From: Zoogloea sp. 1C4
GTDB lineage: Bacteria; Pseudomonadota; Gammaproteobacteria; Burkholderiales; Rhodocyclaceae
Direction of reading: 5' to 3'
NCBI RefSeq assembly: GCF_009469605.1
Contig: NZ_SSXU01000001.1
Span: forward strand, 124,001-188,000
DNA: 64,000 bases
A program made the position numbers and the translations under genes. Under the pieces are notes generated by a model, which did no database searches, was not told the DNA's origin, and worked only from the letters and a program-made list of their open reading frames with translations. Below, piece after piece: positions 16,904 to 27,163 of the stretch (the stretch's first letter is position 1; the number at the start of each line of letters is the position of its first letter).

Positions 16904-17634
16904 GCGCGCCGCTCGTCCTGCTCCATGGCTGGGGCCTGTCGTCGGCCGTGTGGGCGCCGCTCACCACACAGCTTTCGTCGGACCTGACGATCCACACGCC
17001 CGATCTCCCCGGTCATGGCGCTGCGCCCGCTGCCGGCGAAACCCTCACCGACTGGGCCGACGCCCTGATCCCGGCGCTGCCCGACGGCGCCACCGTGGTC
17101 GGCTGGTCCCTCGGCGCCCAGCTCGCCCTGCACCTGGCCGCCCACGCGCCGCACAAGATCGCCCGGCTGCTACTGATCGCCGCCAGCCCGCGCTTTGTCC
17201 AGACCGACAACTGGCCCACCGCGATACCCGTCGACACCCTTACCGAGTTCCGCCAAAGCTTCGATCTCGACCCGGCCGCCACCCAGCGCCGCTTCGTCGC
17301 CCTGCAGGCCCTGGGCGATGCCGCCCGACGCGAGGTGTCCGCCACGCTCACGGCCACCCTCACGCCCGCCGACGCCAACCGCCAGCCGGCGCTTGCCACC
17401 GGACTGCGCCTGCTCGCCGAGACCGACCAGCGCCCCCTCGTCAGCCGGATCACCCAGCCGGTGCGCCTGCTCCACGGCAGCGAAGACAAGCTGATGCCAG
17501 TCGCCGCTGCCGAATGGCTGGCCGACCACCTGCCCAACGGCCGGCTGTCGGTCTTCCAGCACAGCGGCCACGCGCCCTTCGTCTCGCGTCCGGCCGACTG
17601 CGCCACCCTCATCGAAAGCTTCATCCGTGACTGA
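16900..17634 (+). CDS. bioH: Pimeloyl-ACP methyl ester esterase
   Basis: The 244-residue alpha/beta-hydrolase removes the methyl group from pimeloyl-ACP methyl ester, ending the disguised fatty-acid cycle that makes the biotin pimelate moiety. It starts [18 protein letters not shown]; the catalytic triad is S70 (GWSLG), D196 (SEDKLMP) and H224 (HSGHAPF). The ATG at 16900 overlaps the bioF stop (ATGA), and the 3' end overlaps the bioC start by 8 bases. The gene position between bioF and bioC makes the specific assignment firm. Confidence 0.95.
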   Translation: MSAPLVLLHGWGLSSAVWAPLTTQLSSDLTIHTPDLPGHGAAPAAGETLTDWADALIPALPDGATVVGWSLGAQLALHLAAHAPHKIARLLLIAASPRFVQTDNWPTAIPVDTLTEFRQSFDLDPAATQRRFVALQALGDAARREVSATLTATLTPADANRQPALATGLRLLAETDQRPLVSRITQPVRLLHGSEDKLMPVAAAEWLADHLPNGRLSVFQHSGHAPFVSRPADCATLIESFIRD

Positions 17635-18406
17635 CGCCCCGGCTCCCAAGCGCGCCGTCCGGGCCGCCTTCGACAAGGCCGCCGACGCCTACGACGCCGT
17701 CGCCACCGTCCAGCGCGCCGCCTGCGACCGCCTGCTCACCCTTGCCACCGGCCGCGGCTTCGCCCCCCAGCGCATCCTCGACGCCGGCTGCGGCACCGGC
17801 TACGCCCTCGCCGGCCTCTCCCGCGCCTATCCGGCCGCCACGCTGTTCGCCCTCGACTTCGCCCCGGCGATGCTGCGCCGCCACCCGCCGGGCCTGGCCC
17901 TGCCCGTCTGCGCCGACCTCGAACACCTGCCCATCGCCGCCGGCAGCCTCGACGCCCTGTGGTCAAGCTACGCGCTGCAATGGTGCAACCCGCGCCGCGC
18001 CCTGCCAGAGCTCGCCCGCGCCCTCGCCCCGGGCGGCCAGCTGTGGATCGCCACCCTCGGCCCCGGCACCCTCACCGAACTCCGCGACGCCTTCCGCCAC
18101 GTGGACAACGACGAGCACGTGCTGCGCTTCCAGCCGCCCGAAGTCGTCATCGACGCCGCCGAATGCGCCGGCCTGCGGGTGCTCGACAGCGACCGCGACA
18201 CACTCCACGCCTGGGCGCCCGACCTGCGCAGCCTGCTCACCGACATCAAGACCCTCGGCGCCCACCAGACCGGCGCCCCGCGCCGCCGCGCGCCCCTGGG
18301 CAAGACCGCCTGGGCACGGCTCTCCGCCGCCTACGAAGCCCACCGGGGCCCGGACGGGCTGCCCGCGTCCTACGACACCTTCTGGCTCATCGCCGAAAAG
18401 ACCTGA
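17627..18406 (+). CDS. bioC: Malonyl-ACP O-methyltransferase
   Basis: The 259-residue SAM-dependent methyltransferase methylates malonyl-ACP to start pimeloyl chain synthesis. Motif I is ILDAGCGTGYALAGL (about residues 46-60), and the post-I region follows with ADLEHLPIAAGSLDALWSS. The N-terminal VRAAFDKAADAYDAVATVQR and the C-terminal TDIKTLGAHQTG are typical of BioC. The start is GTG at 17627, inside bioH. The unusually high GC gives long antisense frames that are not genes. Confidence 0.95.
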   Translation: MTDAPAPKRAVRAAFDKAADAYDAVATVQRAACDRLLTLATGRGFAPQRILDAGCGTGYALAGLSRAYPAATLFALDFAPAMLRRHPPGLALPVCADLEHLPIAAGSLDALWSSYALQWCNPRRALPELARALAPGGQLWIATLGPGTLTELRDAFRHVDNDEHVLRFQPPEVVIDAAECAGLRVLDSDRDTLHAWAPDLRSLLTDIKTLGAHQTGAPRRRAPLGKTAWARLSAAYEAHRGPDGLPASYDTFWLIAEKT

Positions 18407-18415
18407 AAACCTGAA

Positions 18416-19090
18416 ATGAGCGCGTTCTTCATCACCGGCACCGACACCGAAATCGGCAAGACCTTCGTCACCTGCACCCTCCTCCACGCAGCCCGCGCCC
18501 GCGGCCTCAGCGCCCTCGGCATGAAACCCATCGCCGCCGGCGCCGAGATGGTGAACGGCGAATTCCTCAACGAAGACGCCGCCCGCATCCGCGCCGCCTG
18601 CAGCTTCGATCCGGGCCTCGCGCTGCTCAACCCCTACTGCCTCGCCAGCCCCATCGCGCCACACATCGCCGCGGCTGAAGAAGGCGTGACGCTCGAAACG
18701 GGCAGCATCCTCGACGCGTTCGAAACGCTCAAGGGCAAGGCCGATCTGGTGCTGGTGGAAGGCGTGGGTGGCTTTCGCGTGCCGCTGTCGGACGACTACG
18801 ACACCGCCGATCTGGCCCGGGATCTGGGCCTGCCGGTGATCATCGTGGTGGGAATGCGTCTGGGCTGCATCAATCATGCGCTGCTGACAGCCGAGGCGGT
18901 GGCCGCGCGCGGCCTGACCATCGCCGGCTGGGTGGCGAATCAGGTCGATCCGGCCATGCTGCGTTTTGATCAGAACCTCGAAGCCCTCAAGGCCCGCATG
19001 CCGGCGCCGCTGCTGGGGGTGGTGCACTTCCAGCCCGACGGCAACGCCGCCGCAGCTGCGGCATCGCTGGAACTGCCCTTACCGGCCTGA
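18416..19090 (+). CDS. bioD: Dethiobiotin synthetase
   Basis: The 224-residue ATP-dependent carboxylase closes the ureido ring of DAPA to form dethiobiotin. The P-loop is TGTDTEIGKT (residues 7-16); K37-type GMKPIAAGAE and LVLVEGVGGFRVPLSDDYD are the other active-site segments. It begins 9 bases after bioC and closes the operon; bioB, which completes biotin synthesis, is not in the window. Its last 12 bases overlap the 3' end of the convergent RNA methyltransferase gene. Confidence 0.97.
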   Translation: MSAFFITGTDTEIGKTFVTCTLLHAARARGLSALGMKPIAAGAEMVNGEFLNEDAARIRAACSFDPGLALLNPYCLASPIAPHIAAAEEGVTLETGSILDAFETLKGKADLVLVEGVGGFRVPLSDDYDTADLARDLGLPVIIVVGMRLGCINHALLTAEAVAARGLTIAGWVANQVDPAMLRFDQNLEALKARMPAPLLGVVHFQPDGNAAAAAASLELPLPA

Positions 19091-19867
19091 AGCGCGCCGC
19101 TGGCGCAGCTGCTCGAACAGGCACACGCCCGCGGCAACACCCACGTTGAGGGACTCCATGCCACCCGGCATCGGGATCAGCACCCGCTTGGTTGCAAGCC
19201 CGGCCACGGCCTGCGACAAGCCCTGACCCTCCGACCCGAACAGCCAGGCCACCGGCCCGCGCAGGTCGAGGTCGTAGAGTTCGACCGAATCTCGCAGATC
19301 CGCCGCGAGGATCTCGCCAGGATAATCGGCCAGCGCCACGGCGGCATCAACGCCCTCACGGATGCGCAGCCCGAAATGTGCCCCCATCGCCGCCCGCAGC
19401 ACCCGGGGCGACCAGGCCTGGGCGCAGCCCGGCGTGAGCAGCACATCCGTCACGCCAGCCGCCGCGGCAGTGCGCAGGATGGTGCCCAGGTTGCCTGGGT
19501 CCTGCACGCCGTCGAGCACCACGCAGCTGCCGGCAAGCGCCACCGCCGCCGGAGCGTCGGGGATCGCCATCACCGCCAGCACGCCGCTGGGCGCATCCAC
19601 CGGGCTTACGTGGGCAAACAGACGGTCCGGCAGTTCGATGCAGATGTCCGAAGAACAGCCGGCCAGCAGCGCGGCGATTTCGGGCAAGCGTCGCCCGCTC
19701 TCGCTCACCACCACCCGTAGCGGCTGAACACCCCGCTCCAGCGCGACACCCAGCAGGTGGGCGCCGTCGAGCAGCGTCTCGCCGCTGGTGCGCCGATCCC
19801 GGGCTGACGTGGCCAGGGCGTGGAGGTGCTTGACCGTCGGGTTATCGCGGGAGGTGATCTGCTTCAC
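19079..19867 (-). CDS. TrmH/SpoU family RNA 2'-O-methyltransferase
   Basis: The 262-residue protein has the three SPOUT knot motifs: LDGVQDPGNLGTILRTAAAAG, WLFGSEGQGLS and IPMPGGMESLNVGVAAGVCLFE. The N-terminus (ITSRDNPTVKHLHALATS) is the small substrate-binding domain found in the TsnR/RlmB-like group. It methylates ribose in rRNA or tRNA using SAM; the target nucleotide cannot be read from sequence. It is the last gene of the long minus-strand cluster, 3 bases after the CopD-like gene, and converges on bioD. Confidence 0.93.
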   Translation of the reverse strand: MKQITSRDNPTVKHLHALATSARDRRTSGETLLDGAHLLGVALERGVQPLRVVVSESGRRLPEIAALLAGCSSDICIELPDRLFAHVSPVDAPSGVLAVMAIPDAPAAVALAGSCVVLDGVQDPGNLGTILRTAAAAGVTDVLLTPGCAQAWSPRVLRAAMGAHFGLRIREGVDAAVALADYPGEILAADLRDSVELYDLDLRGPVAWLFGSEGQGLSQAVAGLATKRVLIPMPGGMESLNVGVAAGVCLFEQLRQRRASGR

Positions 19868-19870
19868 GGT

Positions 19871-20326
19871 TCAGAAGGCCAGGCCGAGGGTGGCCAGCGC
19901 CACCGTGAGCGTGCCGAGGATCAGGTTGAGCATCACCCGCTGGCGGATCTCGTTCATCGCCTTGGCGCCCTGAGCCCAGCTGGCCTCCATCACTGCCTGC
20001 TGCAATCCGCGCCACGGCCCGAACCAGATACTGGCGAACACCACCGCCATCACCAGCCCCACACCGGCCATCACGTGCCACGAGCGCGGCGCCTGGGCGA
20101 AGCCCACTTCGAGCAGCATTGCGAAACCACTTACGACGATCGCGCCGATCGCCACCCAGACGATGCGGAAGAAACGTCCGAGCACCCGGCTCCACAGCCC
20201 GAGCCGATCGGCCGGCGGCAGTTCCAGCGCAGCCGGACGCAGGCAGAAGTGCGCAAACGCCATCCCGCCGACCCATACGATCACGCCGGCCAGATGGATG
20301 AAGAGCATCAGATGGTGGAGCTTCAT
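19871..20326 (-). CDS. CopD family small membrane protein
   Basis: The 151-residue protein has four predicted membrane segments and starts [21 protein letters not shown], with conserved His residues in the first helices, as in the CopD/DUF2269-like group. The family is associated with copper handling or heme-type membrane proteins, but no experimental role follows from this sequence. The ATG overlaps the rnhB stop in ATGA, so it is translated in the rnhB operon. Confidence 0.78.
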   Translation of the reverse strand: MKLHHLMLFIHLAGVIVWVGGMAFAHFCLRPAALELPPADRLGLWSRVLGRFFRIVWVAIGAIVVSGFAMLLEVGFAQAPRSWHVMAGVGLVMAVVFASIWFGPWRGLQQAVMEASWAQGAKAMNEIRQRVMLNLILGTLTVALATLGLAF

Positions 20327-20919
20327 GTGCAGTCCTCGTCTGTCCAGAGCGGCGGGTTGGCAATCACATCATGAACCGGCCCAAAGCTCTTGCGGTAGAT
20401 CTCGCAGGCACCGTGGGCCCGCAGCGCGGCCAGGTGGGCCGGCGTCGGGTAGCCCTTGTGGCCGGCGAGGCCGTACTGGGGATACTTCCGGTCGAGCTCG
20501 AGCAGCTGCGCGTCCCGCGCCGTCTTGGCGAGGATGGACGCCGCCGAGATCTCGGGCACCAGGGCGTCACCCTTCACGATGGCCTCGCAGGGCACAGCCA
20601 GTTGCGGGCAGCGGTTGCCATCCACCTGGGCCCGGGTCGGCGCGGGCTTAAGCCCGGCGACCGCACGCTGCATGGCGAGCATCGACGCATGGAGGATGTT
20701 CAGCCGGTCGATCTCCTCGACGCTCGCCTCGGCCACGCACCAGGCCAGGGCCTTCTCGCGGATCTCGGCAGCCAGCGCGACTCGGCGCTTCTCGGACAGC
20801 TTCTTGGAATCGGCCAGCCCGACGATGGGCCGGGCCGGATCGAGGATCACCGCCGCCGCCACCACCGGCCCGCACAGGGGGCCGCGGCCAGCCTCATCGA
20901 CGCCGCACAGGCGTTCCAT
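20323..20919 (-). CDS. rnhB: Ribonuclease HII
   Basis: The 198-residue enzyme cleaves RNA in RNA-DNA hybrids, including single embedded ribonucleotides. Catalytic acidic residues lie in [20 protein letters not shown] (D8, E9) and in the [23 protein letters not shown] segment. The ATG at 20919 overlaps the lpxB stop by one base (TGATG); longer upstream frames lie inside lpxB. The lpxA-lpxB-rnhB order is widely conserved in proteobacteria. It is a little shorter than average but complete. Confidence 0.96.
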   Translation of the reverse strand: MERLCGVDEAGRGPLCGPVVAAAVILDPARPIVGLADSKKLSEKRRVALAAEIREKALAWCVAEASVEEIDRLNILHASMLAMQRAVAGLKPAPTRAQVDGNRCPQLAVPCEAIVKGDALVPEISAASILAKTARDAQLLELDRKYPQYGLAGHKGYPTPAHLAALRAHGACEIYRKSFGPVHDVIANPPLWTDEDCT

Positions 20920-22067
20920 CAGGCGTGCCCGCGCAGGTAAGGCAGGATCGCCGCCGCAGCCTTGTCGGCGGTGTTCTGGCGCAGCTGCAGGTGCATGTCG
21001 GTGAACACCTGGACCAGCTCGGCGGCCCGCGCCTTGTCGGTCAGCCAGCCGTCGAGGGCATCGGCGAGCGCCTGGGGCGTGGCAGCATCCTGCAGCACCT
21101 CGGGCACCACCTCGCGGTTGGCGAGCACATTGGGCAGGCCGACCCACGGTAGATAGGCCATGCGCTTCATGAGCCGGAACGACCACTTGCCGATCTTGTA
21201 AGTGATGACCATCGGCCGCTTGAGGAGCGCCGCTTCGAGGGTCGCGGTACCGCTCGCCACCAGCACCACGTCGGCAGCGATCATCGCGTCGGTGGCGTGG
21301 CCGAACAGGATGCGGATGGGCAGATCCACGTGGGCATGGCGCCGCAGCGCGTCCTCGAACAGCAGCCGAGTCTCACGGGTCGCCAGCGGCACCAGGAAGC
21401 GCGCATCAGGATGGCGCTCGTGGAGGATCGCCGCAGTGGCGATGTAGGTGTCTGCGAGGTTGCGCAGCTCGGACTGGCGGCTGCCCGGCAGGAAGGCGAA
21501 CACCGGGCCGTCGCCAGTGATCTGCAGCATTTCCCGGGCGCCTGCCTGATCCGGCTTCAGCGGAAAGACATCGGCCAGCGGGTGGCCCACGTAGCTCACC
21601 GGCACGCCAGCGGTGCGGTAAAGCTCGGGCTCAAACGGGAACAGGCACAGCATGTGGCTGACCGATCGCGCGATGCCCTTCAGCCGGCCCTTGCGCCAGG
21701 CCCAGATGGACGGACTGACGAAGTGGATCGCCGGGATACCCTTGTCCTTCAGGCGGCGCTCCAGCCACAGGCTGAAATCCGGCGCGTCGACGCCGATGAA
21801 GGCAGCCGGCCGATCGGCCAGCAGACGGTTCAGCAGGCTGCGGCGGATGCCAGAGAGTTCGCGGTAATTCTTGAGGGCGTCCACATAGCCGTGGACCGAC
21901 AGCTTTTCGGCCGGCCACCAGGCCTTGAAGCCTTCGGCCTGCATCTTGGGCCCGCCGATGCCGAAGAACTCGGCATCAGGGAGATGGCGCTTGAGCGCCC
22001 GGATCAGGTGGCTGGCGAGGAGGTCGCTGGAGGCCTCGCCCGCCACCATGGCGATGCGCACAACCAT
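20919..22067 (-). CDS. lpxB: Lipid-A-disaccharide synthase
   Basis: The 382-residue GT-B glycosyltransferase joins UDP-2,3-diacylglucosamine to lipid X, forming the lipid A disaccharide at the inner membrane. It starts [21 protein letters not shown] and includes [38 protein letters not shown] and [21 protein letters not shown], all typical. It follows lpxA by three bases in the standard bamA-skp-lpxD-fabZ-lpxA-lpxB order. Confidence 0.97.
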   Translation of the reverse strand: MVVRIAMVAGEASSDLLASHLIRALKRHLPDAEFFGIGGPKMQAEGFKAWWPAEKLSVHGYVDALKNYRELSGIRRSLLNRLLADRPAAFIGVDAPDFSLWLERRLKDKGIPAIHFVSPSIWAWRKGRLKGIARSVSHMLCLFPFEPELYRTAGVPVSYVGHPLADVFPLKPDQAGAREMLQITGDGPVFAFLPGSRQSELRNLADTYIATAAILHERHPDARFLVPLATRETRLLFEDALRRHAHVDLPIRILFGHATDAMIAADVVLVASGTATLEAALLKRPMVITYKIGKWSFRLMKRMAYLPWVGLPNVLANREVVPEVLQDAATPQALADALDGWLTDKARAAELVQVFTDMHLQLRQNTADKAAAAILPYLRGHA

Positions 22068-22070
22068 GGA

Positions 22071-22844
22071 TCAGCGAACGATGCCACGCCCGGAGTCGGC
22101 GATGAAATCAGAGAACTGTTGCAACTCGGGCGCCGAGGCGGCAGCTTCGGCGATCTGCTTGCGGGCCTCGTCGAGGGTCAGGCCGTTGCGGTACAGGGTC
22201 TTGTAGGCCCGCTTGATGGCGGCGATGCCTTCTGCGCTAAAACCCCGGCGCTTGAGGCCTTCGCTGTTGATGCCGTGGGGCGAGGCCGGGTTGCCGGACA
22301 CCGTGACAAACGGCGGCAGATCCTGCAGCAGCACCGTGCCGACACCGCAGAAGCTGTGCGCGCCCACGCGGACGAACTGGTGCACGCCGGTGAAACCACC
22401 GAGGATCGCCCAGTCGCCCACCGTCACGTGGCCGGCCAGCGTCGCGTTGTTGGCGAAGATCGTGTTGTCGCCGACCATGCAGTCATGGGCGACATGCACG
22501 TAGGCCATGATCCAGTTGTTGTTGCCGACGCGGGTCAGGCCGCCATCCTGCACCGTGCCGGTGCTGAAGCTGCAGAACTCGCGGATCGTGTTGCCGTCAC
22601 CGATCTCCAGGCGGGTCGGTTCGGCGGCGTATTTCTTGTCCTGGGGCTCGGAGCCGATGGAGCAGAACTGGAAGATCCGGTTGTCGCGACCGATCTTCGT
22701 GTGGCCCTCAACGACCACATGCGGACCGATCCACGAGCCTTCTCCGATCTCGACGTGCTCGCCGATGATCGAATAGGCACCGACCTGCACGCCGTCGGCC
22801 AGACGGGCACCGAGATGGACAATGGCAGTCGGATGGATGCTCAT
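22071..22844 (-). CDS. lpxA: UDP-N-acetylglucosamine O-acyltransferase
   Basis: The 257-residue left-handed beta-helix enzyme transfers hydroxyacyl chains from ACP to UDP-GlcNAc, the first step of lipid A synthesis. Hexapeptide repeats run from about 5 to 175; the catalytic His is in [24 protein letters not shown]-type sequence around residue 120. I chose ATG 22844 ([10 protein letters not shown]), the family start, which overlaps the fabZ stop in ATGA. A start five codons upstream is unlikely. Confidence 0.97.
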   Translation of the reverse strand: MSIHPTAIVHLGARLADGVQVGAYSIIGEHVEIGEGSWIGPHVVVEGHTKIGRDNRIFQFCSIGSEPQDKKYAAEPTRLEIGDGNTIREFCSFSTGTVQDGGLTRVGNNNWIMAYVHVAHDCMVGDNTIFANNATLAGHVTVGDWAILGGFTGVHQFVRVGAHSFCGVGTVLLQDLPPFVTVSGNPASPHGINSEGLKRRGFSAEGIAAIKRAYKTLYRNGLTLDEARKQIAEAAASAPELQQFSDFIADSGRGIVR

Positions 22845-23281
22845 CGCTTGATCGCGCACATGAATTCAGCTTCGGTCGCCACTTCGCCGTCGACGCGGGC
22901 AACCCCCTTGAACTTCCAGATGTTGCGGATCGTCCGGACGATTTCCGCTTCGAGGATCAGCTGGTCGCCGGGCACCACCGGGCGCTTGAAGCGCACGTTA
23001 TCGACGGAGGCGAAATACACCATCGCATCCGGATCCGGCGTCGTGCCTTCAGTCTTGAAGGCCAGCACCGCAGCCGCTTGGGCCAGGGCTTCGATGATCA
23101 GCACGCCGGGCATCACCGGGCTGTGGGGAAAGTGGCCGGGGAAGAACGGCTCGTTCACCGTGACGTTCTTCAGGCCAACGACGCGCTTGCCCTCTTCCAG
23201 CTCGAGAATGCGATCCACCAGCAGGAACGGATAGCGGTGGGGAATGTATTTCTTGATCTCGTTGATGTCGATGATGCTCAT
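22841..23281 (-). CDS. fabZ: 3-hydroxyacyl-ACP dehydratase FabZ
   Basis: The 146-residue hot-dog enzyme dehydrates 3-hydroxyacyl-ACP in fatty-acid elongation. Catalytic H50 lies in [15 protein letters not shown] and E64 in [10 protein letters not shown]. The ATG at 23281 gives [20 protein letters not shown], the usual FabZ start, while an upstream in-frame extension falls in the 13-base gap and lpxD. It competes with LpxA for the same hydroxyacyl-ACP pool and is encoded directly between lpxD and lpxA. Confidence 0.97.
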   Translation of the reverse strand: MSIIDINEIKKYIPHRYPFLLVDRILELEEGKRVVGLKNVTVNEPFFPGHFPHSPVMPGVLIIEALAQAAAVLAFKTEGTTPDPDAMVYFASVDNVRFKRPVVPGDQLILEAEIVRTIRNIWKFKGVARVDGEVATEAEFMCAIKR

Positions 23282-23294
23282 TGTTCTTGCTCCC

Positions 23295-24317
23295 TCATGA
23301 TTCCTTGGCGCCGAGCTTCTTCTCGAGTTCGCGCAGCCGCTCGGCCATCGCGTCGAGACGACGCAGATGGGAGAAATTCCTGACCCAGTCTGCATGGGAC
23401 TGCAGCGGGATCATCGACGTGTAGACGCCGGCCTTGTCGATGCTCTTGGTGACGTTGGTGTCGGCCGAGATGGTCACATCGTCGGCCACCTCCAGGTGAC
23501 CAGCAAAACCGGCCTTGCCACCTGCCATCACACGCTTGCCGACGACGGTACTGCCCGCCAGGCCCGCCATCGCCGCCATGATCGAATCGTCGCCGATCCG
23601 GCAGTTGTGGGCCACGTGAATGAGGTTGTCGAGCTTCACGCCGTTGCCGATCACCGTGTCGTCCAAGGCGCCGCGGTCGATGGTGGTGTTGGCACCGATC
23701 TCCACGTCGTCGCCGATGATGACGCGGCCGATCTGGGGAATCTTCACCCAGTGCTTGTCGGCATCCCGCGCGAAACCCAGGCCGTCGGCACCGATCACGG
23801 CGCCCGAATGGATGATGGCGCGGGCACCGATGGTGCAGCTGTCGTAGATCTTCACCCCCGCATGGAGGAGCGAGCCGGCACCCAGCCGGACGCCATCGCC
23901 CAGCACACAGCCGGCGCCAATGATGCAGTCGTCGCCGATCTCGCAGCCTTCACCGATCACCGCCTGGGGCGCGACCGAGACCGAAGCTGGCAGGGCTGAC
24001 GCGACCACCGCCGACGGATGAACGCCGGCAGCGGGCCGTTTGGGCGGATTGAACAGCTGCGCGGCGCGCGCGAAGTAAAGGTAGGGATCCGGCGTGAGGA
24101 TGCGGGCCCGTTCGGTGAGCCCGGCAGCCTTCGGCGAAAGGATGAAAGCCGACGCCTCGCTCGATGCGAGAGCCGCGATCAGCTTCGGATTGGAGAGAAA
24201 TGCGATTTCGCCGGGCCGCGCGGCTTCCAGCGACGCGATCTGGCGAACGCGAATCGTCGCGTCGCCGACCAGTTCGCCACCCAGCCGGGCGACCAGTTCG
24301 CCAAGGGAGATTTCCAT
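23295..24317 (-). CDS. lpxD: UDP-3-O-acylglucosamine N-acyltransferase
   Basis: The 340-residue enzyme adds the N-linked hydroxyacyl chain in lipid A synthesis. The N-terminal uridine-binding domain (about 1-100; [19 protein letters not shown]) is followed by hexapeptide repeats, with the catalytic His in [19 protein letters not shown], and a C-terminal helix ([19 protein letters not shown]). It lies 10 bases after skp, in the standard order, and is of normal length. Confidence 0.97.
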   Translation of the reverse strand: MEISLGELVARLGGELVGDATIRVRQIASLEAARPGEIAFLSNPKLIAALASSEASAFILSPKAAGLTERARILTPDPYLYFARAAQLFNPPKRPAAGVHPSAVVASALPASVSVAPQAVIGEGCEIGDDCIIGAGCVLGDGVRLGAGSLLHAGVKIYDSCTIGARAIIHSGAVIGADGLGFARDADKHWVKIPQIGRVIIGDDVEIGANTTIDRGALDDTVIGNGVKLDNLIHVAHNCRIGDDSIMAAMAGLAGSTVVGKRVMAGGKAGFAGHLEVADDVTISADTNVTKSIDKAGVYTSMIPLQSHADWVRNFSHLRRLDAMAERLRELEKKLGAKES

Positions 24318-24327
24318 CGGCGAACGC

Positions 24328-24831
24328 TTACTTGGCTTCGGTCAGCGCCTTGATCACCTTATCGGTGATGTCGATACGCGGGCTGGCGTAGACGGCTTCC
24401 TGGAAGATGATGTCGTACTTCTCGGCCTCGGCGATCTGCTTGATCGTCTTGTTGGCACGATCAAGAACGCTGGCGAGTTCTTCGTTGCGACGCTGGTTCA
24501 GGTCTTCACGGAACTCGCGCTGCTTGCGCTGAAAGTCGCGGTTGAGTTCATTGAACTCACGCTCCTTGTTGCGGCGCTCACCCTCGGCCATGGTCATGCC
24601 GTTCTTCTCGAGGGCTTCCTGCATGCCCTGGAGCTGCTTGGCGATCCGCTGCAGATCCTGGTCACGCTTCTCGAATTCCTTCTCGAGCTTCTGCTGGGCA
24701 CGCTTTGCCGGCGGCGCTTCCTTCATCACCCGGTCCGAATTGACGAACCCGACCTTCACCTCGGCTACCGCCGTCTGCGCAAAGGCGGCAAGCAGCAGCG
24801 CTGCGAGCGTGGATATACCGATACCTTTCAC
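24328..24831 (-). CDS. skp: Periplasmic OMP chaperone Skp/OmpH (GTG start)
   Basis: The 167-residue precursor has a signal peptide (1-23, ending AVA before EVKVGFVNSDRVM) and a charged helical hairpin (about 45-125) that forms the tentacles of the Skp trimer. The start is GTG at 24831, chosen because a perfect GGAGG lies 8 bases upstream and the frame above it lies in bamA. Skp holds unfolded outer-membrane proteins for delivery to BamA, which is encoded immediately upstream. Confidence 0.94.
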   Translation of the reverse strand: MKGIGISTLAALLLAAFAQTAVAEVKVGFVNSDRVMKEAPPAKRAQQKLEKEFEKRDQDLQRIAKQLQGMQEALEKNGMTMAEGERRNKEREFNELNRDFQRKQREFREDLNQRRNEELASVLDRANKTIKQIAEAEKYDIIFQEAVYASPRIDITDKVIKALTEAK

Positions 24832-24865
24832 CTGAAACCTCCATCTGCACCCGATACGGCTGCAA

Positions 24866-27157
24866 TCAGAAAACCGTACCCAACTGGAACTGGAATTTTT
24901 GCGTCCTGTCCCCGTCCTCTTTCTTGAGGGCCTGGCCAAGACTGAACTTGAGCGGACCGACCGGGGAGCTCCAGCTGAACGCCAACCCGGCACTGTACCG
25001 CAAATCAGAAGCCCGGACCTTGTCGTCCGCGCCCCAGACATAACCCGCGTCACCAAACAGCGAAAGGCGCATGGACTTGTCCTTGCCGCCACCGGGCATC
25101 GGGAAATAATACTCCACGTTACCCACCACCCGGCGGTTGCCGCCGAGCGCACGGACATAGCCGTTACTGTCGGTGTAGTGCGGGCCCAGCGTGCTCTGCT
25201 GGTAGCCCCGCACCGAACCGATGCCGCCGGCGTAGAAGTTCTTGTAGAACGGCAGTTCCTTGCCATCGTAACCGTGGGCATAGCCGAGATCGCCGTTCAG
25301 CATCAGCGCGTAGCCGCCGCCGAACGGGATCCAGTACTGATGCTGGTAGCTGCCGCGGACGTAGCGCATGTCGAGCGCCGGCGTTGCGACTTCCAGCGAC
25401 GCGCGCTGATACACGCCGGACGTCGGGTACAGGAAGCTGTCACGCCGATCCCGCGCCCAGCCGGCCGTCGCGACCAGGCTGCGGGCCGTGTCGCCGAAGG
25501 TATTGACGAAGTTGACGTACGGCGCCGGGCTGGTGTCGAAGACCTTGATGGAGGTCTGGTCGACGGCCAGGCCGAAGTTGATCCGGTCATCCTCGGCAAT
25601 CGGGTAGCCGAAGCGCAGGCCGGCACCGATGGACGACGACTTGTAGGTTGCCACCGACAGGGAGGTGGGATCGACGTTACGCTGATAGATGTCCCAGCCC
25701 ATGCTGACGCCATCGATGGTCCAGTACGGGTTGGTGAAGGACAGGGCGACCGTCTTGTTGATGCGGCCGGTGTTCACCTGCAGGGTCATCGCGTTGCCGG
25801 TGCCGAAGAGGTTCTGCTGGGCGATGGAGCCGGACAGGATCACCTTTTCGGCGCTGGAGAAACCTGCGCCGAGCATGAGGTTGCCGGTGGCGCGTTCCTT
25901 GACGCTGAAGTTGGCATCTACCTGATCGGTCGAGCCCGGCACCGCCGGCGTCTCGATCGTCACTTCCTCGAAGTAGCCGAGGCGGTCGAGGCGGGCCTTG
26001 GAGCGGTTGATCGCCGCGCCGTCATACCACGCACCTTCCATCTGGCGGATCTCGCGACGGATCACCTCATCGCGGGTCCGCGCGTTGCCCGAAAAGTTGA
26101 TCTTGCGCACATAGACGCGCCGACCCGGATCGACAAAGAAGGTGAAGGCGACTTCGCGCTTGGCCTTGTCGACTTCCGGCGCGGCATTCACGTTGGCGAA
26201 GGCGTAGCCATCGTTGCCGAGCCGCTCGCTGATCGCCTTGGTGGTGGCGGTCACCGAATCCCGCACGAAGGTGTCGCCAGCCTTGAGCTTGACGAGCTTC
26301 TGCAATTCCGCCTCAGGCACTGCCATGTTGCCCGCGAGCTTGACATCGGAAACCGTGTACTTCTCCCCCTCGGCGATACTGAGGGTGATGTAGATGTCTT
26401 TTTTATCGGGCGTGATCGAGACCTGGGTCGACTCGATGCTGAAATCCAGGTAGCCCCGATTCAGATAGAAGGAACGCAGGTTTTCGATGTCGCCGGAAAG
26501 CTTGGGCTTGGAATACTGGTCGCTCTTCGAGAACCACGTGAACCAGCCCGGCGTGGTCAGGGAGAACAGCTCGACGAGCTCCTTCTCCTTGAAGGCCTTG
26601 TTGCCGATGATGCTGATCTGACGGATCTTGGCGGCTTCGCCTTCGACCACGTTGAAGTTCACGCCCACGCGGTTCCGCTCGAGCGGCGTGACCGTGGTGG
26701 TGATCTGCACGCCGTACAGGCCCTTGGCGAGGTACTGGCGCTTGAGTTCCTGCTCGGCACGTTCGAGCAGCGCGCGGTCGAAGATGCGGGATTCGGCGAG
26801 GCCGACTTCCTTCAGGCCCTTCTTGAGGGCATCCTTTTCGAATTCCTTGGTGCCGACGAAGTCGATCTGGGAGATCGCGGGCCGTTCGTCCACCAGAACG
26901 ATGATCACATCGTTCTCGACTTCGATCCGCACATCCTTGAAGAAGCCCGTCGCGAACAGCGACTTGATCGCCTGGGACGCCTTGTCTTCCGAGAAGCGCT
27001 CGCCCACCTTCACCGGAAGATAGCTGAACACCGTCCCGGCTTCGGTCCGCTGGATCCCTTCAACACGAATGTCTTTGACAACGAAAGGCTCGAAAGCCAA
27101 GGCGGGCGAAGCAGCGAAAAGCGCGGCAATCACCCCGGAGAGGAGCGTGGATTTCAT
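24866..27157 (-). CDS. bamA: Outer membrane protein assembly factor BamA
   Basis: The 763-residue precursor has a signal peptide (cleavage after about A21), five POTRA domains (about 22-420; FVVKDIRVEGIQRTEAGTVF opens POTRA1) and a C-terminal 16-strand barrel with the conserved loop-6 VRGY motif (GIGSVRGYQQ). It ends FQFQLGTVF, the beta-signal with terminal Phe. It inserts outer-membrane beta-barrels. It is 6 bases after rseP. A 771-codon antisense frame across it is composition-driven. Confidence 0.98.
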   Translation of the reverse strand: MKSTLLSGVIAALFAASPALAFEPFVVKDIRVEGIQRTEAGTVFSYLPVKVGERFSEDKASQAIKSLFATGFFKDVRIEVENDVIIVLVDERPAISQIDFVGTKEFEKDALKKGLKEVGLAESRIFDRALLERAEQELKRQYLAKGLYGVQITTTVTPLERNRVGVNFNVVEGEAAKIRQISIIGNKAFKEKELVELFSLTTPGWFTWFSKSDQYSKPKLSGDIENLRSFYLNRGYLDFSIESTQVSITPDKKDIYITLSIAEGEKYTVSDVKLAGNMAVPEAELQKLVKLKAGDTFVRDSVTATTKAISERLGNDGYAFANVNAAPEVDKAKREVAFTFFVDPGRRVYVRKINFSGNARTRDEVIRREIRQMEGAWYDGAAINRSKARLDRLGYFEEVTIETPAVPGSTDQVDANFSVKERATGNLMLGAGFSSAEKVILSGSIAQQNLFGTGNAMTLQVNTGRINKTVALSFTNPYWTIDGVSMGWDIYQRNVDPTSLSVATYKSSSIGAGLRFGYPIAEDDRINFGLAVDQTSIKVFDTSPAPYVNFVNTFGDTARSLVATAGWARDRRDSFLYPTSGVYQRASLEVATPALDMRYVRGSYQHQYWIPFGGGYALMLNGDLGYAHGYDGKELPFYKNFYAGGIGSVRGYQQSTLGPHYTDSNGYVRALGGNRRVVGNVEYYFPMPGGGKDKSMRLSLFGDAGYVWGADDKVRASDLRYSAGLAFSWSSPVGPLKFSLGQALKKEDGDRTQKFQFQLGTVF

Positions 27158-27163
27158 CCGATT

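Noticed and set aside
24832-25281. N-terminal extension of skp
   Set aside because: It overlaps bamA and would bury the signal peptide; the GTG at 24831 has a perfect GGAGG.
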